Shown here one piece after another: positions 1-64,000 of a DNA stretch of 64,000 bases. The stretch covers positions 14,442,067 to 14,506,066 of the forward strand of contig NC_051087.1 of assembly GCF_901709675.1 (NCBI RefSeq), written 5' to 3'. The notes below the pieces were generated by a model. That model did not search any database, was not told where the DNA came from, and was given only the letters and a program-made list of their open reading frames with translations. Position numbers and translations under genes: made by a program. Each line of letters opens with the position of its first letter. Position 1 is the first letter of the stretch. Source of the DNA: Syngnathus acus. Taxonomy: Eukaryota; Chordata; Actinopteri; Syngnathiformes; Syngnathidae.

Positions 1-538
1 GGAAACATAGGTAAGTAGTACCAATGCGTTAGATCGAACTTTAGTCAGTTCCGATCATTTTATAGGAGATCGTTTGAGAAACGCGATTGTTTACACTTTG
101 CTGAGGCTCATGGGAGATTGCGAGCTGAGGCTCATGGGAATTTGCGGATGGCTAATGCTATAACGATAGCTGCTATACGCACCAGGCTATTTCATGTCAA
201 AATAGGCTGCTCCATTAATGTTTCGAGTAAATCTACGGATCGATATGGAATGGAAACATAGGTAAGTAGTACCAATGCGTTAGATCGAACTTTAGTCAGT
301 TCCGATCATTTTATAGGAGATCGTTTGAGAAACGCGATTGTTTACAGAGGGCTCGTTGGTTATTGGCTAGTGGATGCATACCGCAACCCTAGTCAACCTC
401 AGTTTGTTGCAGTATAGCTTCTATTTTATGCGCCTTATAATCCGGTGTGGCTTATATATGGACAAAGTTTTAAAATGGGCCATTCATTGAAGGTGCGCCT
501 TATAATCCGGTGCGCCTAATAGTGCGGAAAATACGGTA
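1..538 (-). mobile_element. pogo-like MITE with 251-bp repeats (window-edge fragment)
   Basis: The end reads GTGCGGAAAATACGGTA at 538, the inverted end of the element at 39193-40556, and the two are in opposite orientation. Two units starting GGAAACATAGG begin at 1 and 252, so the same 251-bp tandem repeat is present. The left part lies outside the window. Confidence 0.75.
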
Positions 539-835
539 ACTGCAGTGGTTTTTGTGTGACAGTTTGTGTTAACTGCAGGCACCCCAGTAACTAAATTATA
601 AATCAATTATTTAATTAGTTTGCTCATTTGTTACTCCATATTCACAACAGAAATGGTGCCTCATCGGAATTGAAGTGAACTATGATGTTGGTAGATTTGG
701 AGTTTGGAGAGCACACTGCACAGAGCTGGTTGAGACATCACAAATATATCTGCAACTATCACAATTGTATGGGCTTTTCATAAAAAAATCTGAATAACTA
801 TGTTTACAGCTCCTATCTATTTTAGCTCTTTAAAC

Positions 836-920
836 CGACGGCTTGGGTGACCCTACCAGGAGTGGGTCATGGAGATGCGCAAAGTGCCTCACCACGATAA
901 GGTGGTGTTCCCGTCGAGAC
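836..920 (-). mobile_element. Rex3-like 5' fragment
   Basis: The reverse complement reads CACCTTATCGTGGTG followed by CTGGTAGGGTCACCC, the landmarks at 43310-43395 in the full Rex3 copy. It is a short diverged scrap of the 5' region, followed on the plus strand by a CA/CG microsatellite. Confidence 0.55.
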
Positions 921-990
921 ACACACGCACGCACGCACGCACGCACACTCACACACACACACACACTCTCACGCACGCACTCACACACAA
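918..990. repeat. CACG/CA microsatellite
   Basis: An imperfect run of CACA and CGCA units of about 70 bp. Short open frames over it are low-complexity artefacts. Confidence 0.9.
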
Positions 991-1214
991 ATCCTTTTTG
1001 TGACAAAACATTTTCAGAATTTTTTTTTACGTTTCCTACCATAACTGATGACCTATGCACCTCAATTCATTTTTTTAAACAAATCTTTCGAACAAAAAAG
1101 TAAGAAAAACCCAATAAATAAAACAAATAATAAACAAAGAAATAATAAACACAACAGAGGTGCCAACCAATAAAAATTCACTCCTTCAAAGGATTTATCT
1201 GAACTGTCATTTTT

Positions 1215-1480
1215 TATTAATTCTGTCAGGAATGTTAGAGCAGCACTGCGTGAGTGTGTTTTTTGGATTTGATCATATGACCTTTCCAAGTGAGCCATAA
1301 TTGGTCATTGCCAAAACTTTGAGCAACTGTGATGTCAATTCGGCAAGTGGCAAAAAGGCTGCTCCATGAGATGAATAGAAATTGGTGGATTTTGTTGAAA
1401 GAAGTTATGAACACAATTGGTGACAAAGGGAAACCTTGGCTGAGTCCAAACCTGGAAATGAATCTTACTGACTGCTGGCA
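1215..1480 (-). mobile_element. decayed Rex3-like RT fragment
   Basis: The minus-strand translation contains SRFGLSQGFPLSPIVFI, resembling the Rex3 RT motif-B region near 45715-45770 (VGLRQGCPLSPILFI). The rest is frameshifted and diverged. It is an old copy. Confidence 0.45.
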
Positions 1481-1597
1481 ATGTAATTGCACTAAACAAA
1501 TGAGATGGAACAAGTAAACCATTATGCTGCAAAATATTATAGTATATGATCAGAGGATTCAGTACAGACATTGAAACTGACTGTATGTACACATTAC

Positions 1598-59383
<57,786 letters not shown>

Positions 59384-59821
59384 CTGAAAGGTGGAAAATT
59401 GTGTTTTAACAAGGCTGAGGGCATCTTTACCCTTGCTGTGCAATTTTAACATAACATGCTTCCATATGAGAAAAAGATTTATATCAGGGATGAGAATTTT
59501 CCGCGGATCCGCGGATTTCCGTGTTTTTTTCTGTCGAAAGCATCATTTTCGTGAATCGTGTAAATCCGTCGAGAAAATGTTGTTTATATATGGGGGGGGG
59601 GGTGTAGGGAAGCGGGCAACGTTAGCCTCGGCACTCGCGAGCATTCGCCCGCCAGCCGTGACGTTATCTAATGGAAATTGGCTTTCCTCTGTAAACCTAA
59701 CTAACTGGCAGCAGTGATGCGACAACATCTGCCTTATTTTCGGCAGCATTTTGGCACTACTTTCGTCACATCTTTTCTCCTTGTTAACTTAACTTACGCG
59801 GAGAACTAAGTGTTTTTAGTC

Positions 59822-60912
59822 TCCGCCAGCATCACGCTGAGCTCGGGGCCCCCCAAGGCTGCGTGCTCAGTCCGCTGCTCTTCACCCTCCTGACGCATGA
59901 CTGCACTGCCACCTACAGCGACAACCGCATAGTGAAGTTTGCTGACGACACGACTCTGGTGGGTCTCATCTCCAAGGGAGACGAGACTCAATACAGGCTG
60001 GAGGTTGACCTTCTGACCACGTGGTGCAGGGACAACAACCTCCTGCTGAACGTCGACAAGGCCAAGGAGATTGTTGTTGACTTCCGGAAGGGTCACGCCC
60101 AACACCTGCCGCTGACCATCGACGGTGCTGTGGTGGAGTGAGTGAGCAGCGCCAGGTTCCTGGGGGTGCACATCAGTGAGGATCTCTCCTGGTCCACCAA
60201 CACCGCATCACTGGCGAAGAAGGCCCAGCGCCGCCTGTACTTCCTTCGGAAACTCAGGCGAGCGGGCGCTCCTCCGGCCGTCATGACTACATTTTACCGC
60301 GGCACCATTGAGAGCGTCCTCTCCAGCTGTATTGCTGTTTGGGGTGGCAGCTGCACTGACTACGACTTGAAGGCCCTGCAGCGCATAGTGAAAACGGCTG
60401 GTAAGACTATTGGTGCTTCTCTCCCCTCCTTGAAGGACATTTACACCTCCCATCTCACCCGCAAGGCGACCAAGATTGTGAGTGATGTGAGTCACCCCGC
60501 TCACTCTTTGTTTGATCTTCTGCCCTCTGGGAGGCGGTACAGGAGCCTGCGCTCCCGCACCACCAGACTCTCCAACAGCTTCATCCTCCAGGCTGTTAGG
60601 ATCCTGAACTCGCTCCCCCTTTCTGCGTAGCGTCCTGTTCTTTACTGTCTGCTGTATGCACACTGGCTCGGTTTTGCTCCTCTTATTTATTGGGTTATTG
60701 GTTTATTATTTATTCATCGCTCATTTTATTTATTTATTATTTTTTATTTATTATTTATTGTTTGTGCCTTCTTGTTTTTATTTTGTGTCGTCTACTTGTA
60801 TGTCTCGTCACCGTGGGATAGAGGAAACGGAATTTCGGTTTCTTTGTGTGTCTTGACATATGAAGGGATTGACAATAAAGCTGACTTTGACTTTGACTTG
60901 ACTTTGACTTTT
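59822..60912 (+). mobile_element. 5'-truncated L2-like LINE fragment
   Basis: It starts within RT motif B ([11 protein letters not shown] region) and covers [10 protein letters not shown] to the 3' tail of GACTTT units. It is nearly identical in sequence to the second half of 10164-12825, so both are recent members of one subfamily. An in-frame TGA at 60139-60141 separates the two open parts. Confidence 0.88.
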
Positions 60913-60998
60913 ACACCGCCACAATGTGAATTTGCGATTGGGTTTTCATCACTTGAAGACGAGTTATTAAGTTAGATAGATCTAGGGATATATATATA

Positions 60999-62591
60999 CA
61001 GTACTGTCTCAGAAAATTAGAATATTGTGATAAAGTTCTTTATTTTCTGTAATGCAATTAAAAAAACAAAAATGTCATACATTCTGGATTCATTACAAAT
61101 CAACTGAAATATTGCAAGCCTTTTATTATTTTAATATTGCTGATTATGGCATACAGCTTAAGAAACCTCAAATATCCTATCTCAAAATATGAGAATATTT
61201 CCTCAGACCAAGTAAAAAAAAACATTTATAGCAGCAAACCAAAATCAAACATTTGAAAATGTCCATTAATGCACTCAGTACTTGGCTGGGAATCCTTTTG
61301 CACGGATTACTGCATCAATGCGGCGTGGCATGGAGGCAATCAGCCTGTGCCATTGCTGAGGTGTTATGGATGCACAGTATGCTTCAATAGCTGCCTTTAG
61401 CTCATTTGCATTGGGTCTGATGTCTTTCAGCTTCTTCTTCACAATACCCCACAAATTCTCTCTGGGGTTCAGGTCAGGGGAATTGCCAGGCCAATCGAGG
61501 ACAGTAATGCCATGGTCAGTACACCAATCACTGGTGGTTTCGGCACTGTGGGCAGGTGCCAGATCATGCTGGAAAATGAAATAATCATCTCCATAGAACC
61601 TTTCAGCAGACGGAAGCATGTAGTGCTCTAAAATCTCTTGGTACACATCTGCATTTACTCTGGACTTGATGAAACACAGTGGACCAACACCAGCAGCTGA
61701 CATGACTCCCCAAACCATCGCTGACTGTGGGAACTTCACACTGGATTTCAAGCAACTTGGATTTTGCTCCTCTCCAGCCTTTCTCCAGACTCTGGCGCCT
61801 TGACTTCCAAATGAAATACAAAACTTGCTTTCGTCTGAAAGGAGGACTTTGGACCACTCTGCAACTGTCCATTGCTTCTTTTCCATAGCCCAAGTCAGAC
61901 GTTTCTTCCGTTGTCTTGAGTTCAGAAGTAGCTTGACCATGGGAATACGGCTATTGTAGCCCCTTTCCCGGACACGTCTGTGAACAGTGGCCTTTGATAC
62001 CTTGACTCCAGCTTCAGTCCACTGTTTTTGAAGCTCCCCCAAATTCTGGAAGCGACTCTTCTTCACAATGCTGTTAAGGCTGCGGTCATCTCTCTTGGTT
62101 GTGCAGCGTTACCTGCCACATTTCCCCCTTCCAACAGACTTTTTGTGGATGTGCTTTGAAACTGCACTCTGCGAACAGCTTGCTCTTTTTGTGTCTTACC
62201 CTCCTGATGGAGGGTGTCAATGATGGTCCTCTGGACAACAGTTTAGATCAGCAGTCTTCCCCATACTTGTGATTTAGTTTACTGAACCAAGCTGAGTGTT
62301 TTTCAAGGCTCAGGAAACCCTTGCAGGTGTTTCGAGTTAATTAGACGATTCAAGTGATTAATTGAATACCCTACTAGTATACTTTTTCATGATATTCTAA
62401 TATTTTGAGATAGGATATTTGAGTTTTCTTAAGCTGTATGCCATAATCTGCAATATTAAAATAATAAAAGGCTTGCAATATTTCAGTTGATTTGCAATGA
62501 ATCCAGAATGTATGACATTTTTGTTTTTTTAATTGCATTACAGAAAATAAAGAACTTTATCACAATATTCTAATTTTATGAGACAGTCCTG
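60999..62591 (-). mobile_element. Tc1-like transposon with about 210-bp inverted repeats
   Basis: The ends CAGTACTGTCTCAGAAAATTAG and CTAATTTTATGAGACAGTCCTG are inverted, and TA flanks both. Inner repeats include AAAGTTCTTTATTTTCTG, ATGTCATACATTCTGG and TATTGCAAGCCTTTTATTAT in inverted order at both sides. The transposase is on the minus strand. Confidence 0.92.
61275..62066 (-). pseudogene. Tc1-like transposase lacking a readable N-terminus
   Basis: The open frame of 263 codons contains VSKATVHRRVRERGYNSR (end of the DNA-binding region), LLSDESKFCISFGSQG with the first Asp, YFIFQHDLAPAHSAETT with the second, and NSPDLNPRENLWGIVKKKL with the Glu, in the usual Tc1 spacing. Before the first ATG, related sequence continues to about 62250 but with stops and frame changes, so the first helix-turn-helix is broken. 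Arg replaces the usual Ile before ENLW. Confidence 0.88.
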
Positions 62592-62742
62592 TATTTAAAC
62601 CCTGTCATCCAGTCACTCCCTTGTCAGTTCATTCCTGTATGCTACCCGTTGCTCCCTGTGCGTTTAGCCTATCAGCCTGTGCCTTTTCTCTGTTGCCAAT
62701 CGTTTCGGTAAACTGACCAACCACGCCTCGATTGCCGCCTGA

Positions 62743-62789
62743 TAAAGAACTTTATCGCAATATTCTAATTTTCCGAGACAGTCCTGTGT
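62743..62789. repeat. solitary Tc1 terminal repeat
   Basis: AAAGAACTTTATCGCAATATTC and GAGACAGTCCTG repeat the terminus at 62545-62591, 200 bp away. It is an isolated end with no partner. Confidence 0.7.
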
Positions 62790-62875
62790 GTACATATATA
62801 TATATATATATATATCCCCCCAGACCCCAAGCTATTTTTCAGTGTTTTTTCACATTTGCCATTCTCATCCCTGTT

Positions 62876-63369
62876 TATATTAAATGGCTAACATAATTAA
62901 GGTATCCTTTAATATCAATCAATCAATCAATCAATCAATCGATCGATGTTACTTTTTGATGCAAATGCCACTCCCCATCCTGATGATGGAGGAGAATATT
63001 TCCTGATATCAATAGACTCTAAAACTAAAACTCGACTCTAATGATGCCGACAGAGGGAATAGCATATACGTAATCATTATGGCACATTATCCTTATGGCA
63101 TTTAATATGTACTAAAGAGATTGCAGGATCACAGGAGAAGCAAAGTCAGCAAGAGCATAGAGCAGAAGAGAAATGAGAGAGGGGAAGTAATGCAGGCAGA
63201 AAAAGGAGACATAAAAGAGACAGAGAATATTTTTCCAGGTTACAATAATAACATACATTCCAGGCAACCAGTAAGCAACCAGTCTGTGTTTGGTTTGAGT
63301 GGCAGGAATAATGCAGAAATCATAAAAACCCAGTCTTTTACTCACGTTTATGGTAACATATATACACAC
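62876..63369. other. sequence upstream of known sorcs1 exons, no exon found
   Basis: Includes CAAT units at 62914-62940. A purine-rich stretch at 63120-63220 is not flanked by recognisable splice sites in a sortilin-like frame. Confidence 0.4.
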
Positions 63370-64000
63370 TAGGGGTGTAAATCGCGGGTTTTGTCACGAT
63401 ACGATATCATATCGATACAAAGACCCACGATACGATATTTGCCGATATCTTAAAGCCTGCTGTGATTCATTCACGATACATCACGATATAGTGCTCCACG
63501 ATCGATATTTTTATTTTATTTTTTTAAATAAAAAATATAGAACAATATCCTGATTTATAACAATTCATACGCAAAATCAACAAGGTACTGCAAACTCTTT
63601 ATTTAGGAAATTACAAGAGTATTGTAGTATACAAAGTGCTTATTTTAACACTGAACTTTATCAAATTCCTATATTTTTTCTCATATAAGTAAAGAAAAAT
63701 GAATATTCTTTCTTTTTTTGTAATACCATTAACTTTAAAGTGCATTACTGAACTATTTATTTACAATAATTTTAATTGTCCGTTGAGCCATCTTTTCTTT
63801 GGAATCCAAAGTGCTTCCAAACGAATGACTTGAAGCCCAAAGGGGAGCGAATTTCCTCGTCTTCTTGGACAGACACTAGCCATAGCACCAGCCCAGGAGC
63901 CGCGTAGTTGTCGGCTCCCCTTTCACGTGCCTGCTCTGCTCTGCTCACAACACAACACGCCGCGTACTGCTCCCGGAAAGAGGAAGCAAGCAACAATGAA
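63370..64000 (-). mobile_element. hAT-type (ZBED-like) element running off the window
   Basis: The left edge TAGGGGTGTAAATCGCGGG with ACGATACGATATCATATCG repeats is a well-known fish hAT edge. On the minus strand near 63775-63850 the frame reads LGFKSFVWKHFGFQRKDG, the start of a BED zinc finger in ZBED-like transposases, then a stop. The rest lies outside the window. Confidence 0.65.

Larger units (their letters stand above)
59485..62873. mobile_element. hAT-type element containing an L2 fragment and a Tc1
   Basis: Inverted termini CAGGGATGAGAAT (59485) and ATTCTCATCCCTG (ending 62873) are flanked by TTTATAT (59478-59484 and 62874-62880), one short of the usual 8 bp. Only its ends (59485-59820 and 62795-62873) are original; an L2 and a Tc1 fill the rest. 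No transposase was recognised. Confidence 0.65.

Noticed and set aside
1-1597. Next 3' exon of sorcs1
   Set aside because: No segment resembling the PLITLEGS-type block with splice sites was found in the minus strand.
63112-63369. 85-codon hydrophobic minus-strand ORF as an upstream sorcs1 exon
   Set aside because: No VPS10 similarity and no matching phase to the exon at 59383.

Overview
The window is vertebrate DNA and almost certainly from a teleost fish. It contains one spliced host gene with large introns, and the introns are filled with fish-type mobile elements: Rex3/RTE, L2-like, Jockey/Rex1-like and other non-LTR elements, Tc1, hAT and pogo-like DNA transposons, solo LTRs, tRNA-derived SINEs and long microsatellites. 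There is no prokaryotic gene organisation and no operon. Species cannot be read from the sequence.

The host gene is a sortilin-family receptor, best matched to sorcs1, on the minus strand. Fifteen consecutive coding exons lie between 59383 (5' side) and 1598 (3' side). Each has an AG acceptor and a GT donor, the phases join without a gap, and together they give 1840 coding bases (about 613 codons) with no stop. They encode the C-terminal part of the VPS10 propeller, all ten cysteines of the 10CC module, the PKD-like domain and the start of the following SoRCS ectodomain. The signal peptide, propeptide and first propeller blades lie beyond 64000; the membrane segment and tail lie before position 1.

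Everything else is intronic. The 17.4 kb intron (2192-19616) holds a nested stack: non-LTR element A (2387-9093) carries element B, which itself carries an internally deleted L2 and an internally deleted hAT. This intron also holds an L2 element (10164-12825), a 91-bp minisatellite and several MITEs. The 2.9 kb intron 19789-22664 has a (GA)281 tract and a solo LTR. The 7.8 kb intron 28420-36227 has an almost intact L2 (30899-34078) inside DNA-transposon debris and a perfect palindromic hAT MITE. The 10 kb intron 38763-48746 holds a 251-bp tandem array within a pogo-like element, a solo LTR, a full-length Rex3 with a 13-bp target duplication, and a 5'-truncated L2. The 5.6 kb intron 53752-59318 has two MITEs, a SINE and a Tc1 transposon. 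Upstream of exon 59319-59383 lies a hAT composite (59485-62873) that holds an L2 fragment and a second Tc1.

All the long coding LINE copies lie on the plus strand, antisense to sorcs1. Minus-strand LINE copies are short 3' ends or internally deleted. No new multi-gene system was found. The most unusual features are the nested and internally deleted elements, the SINE that shares its tail with Rex3, the palindromic MITE, the 251-bp array present in two inverted locations, and the very long GA tract.
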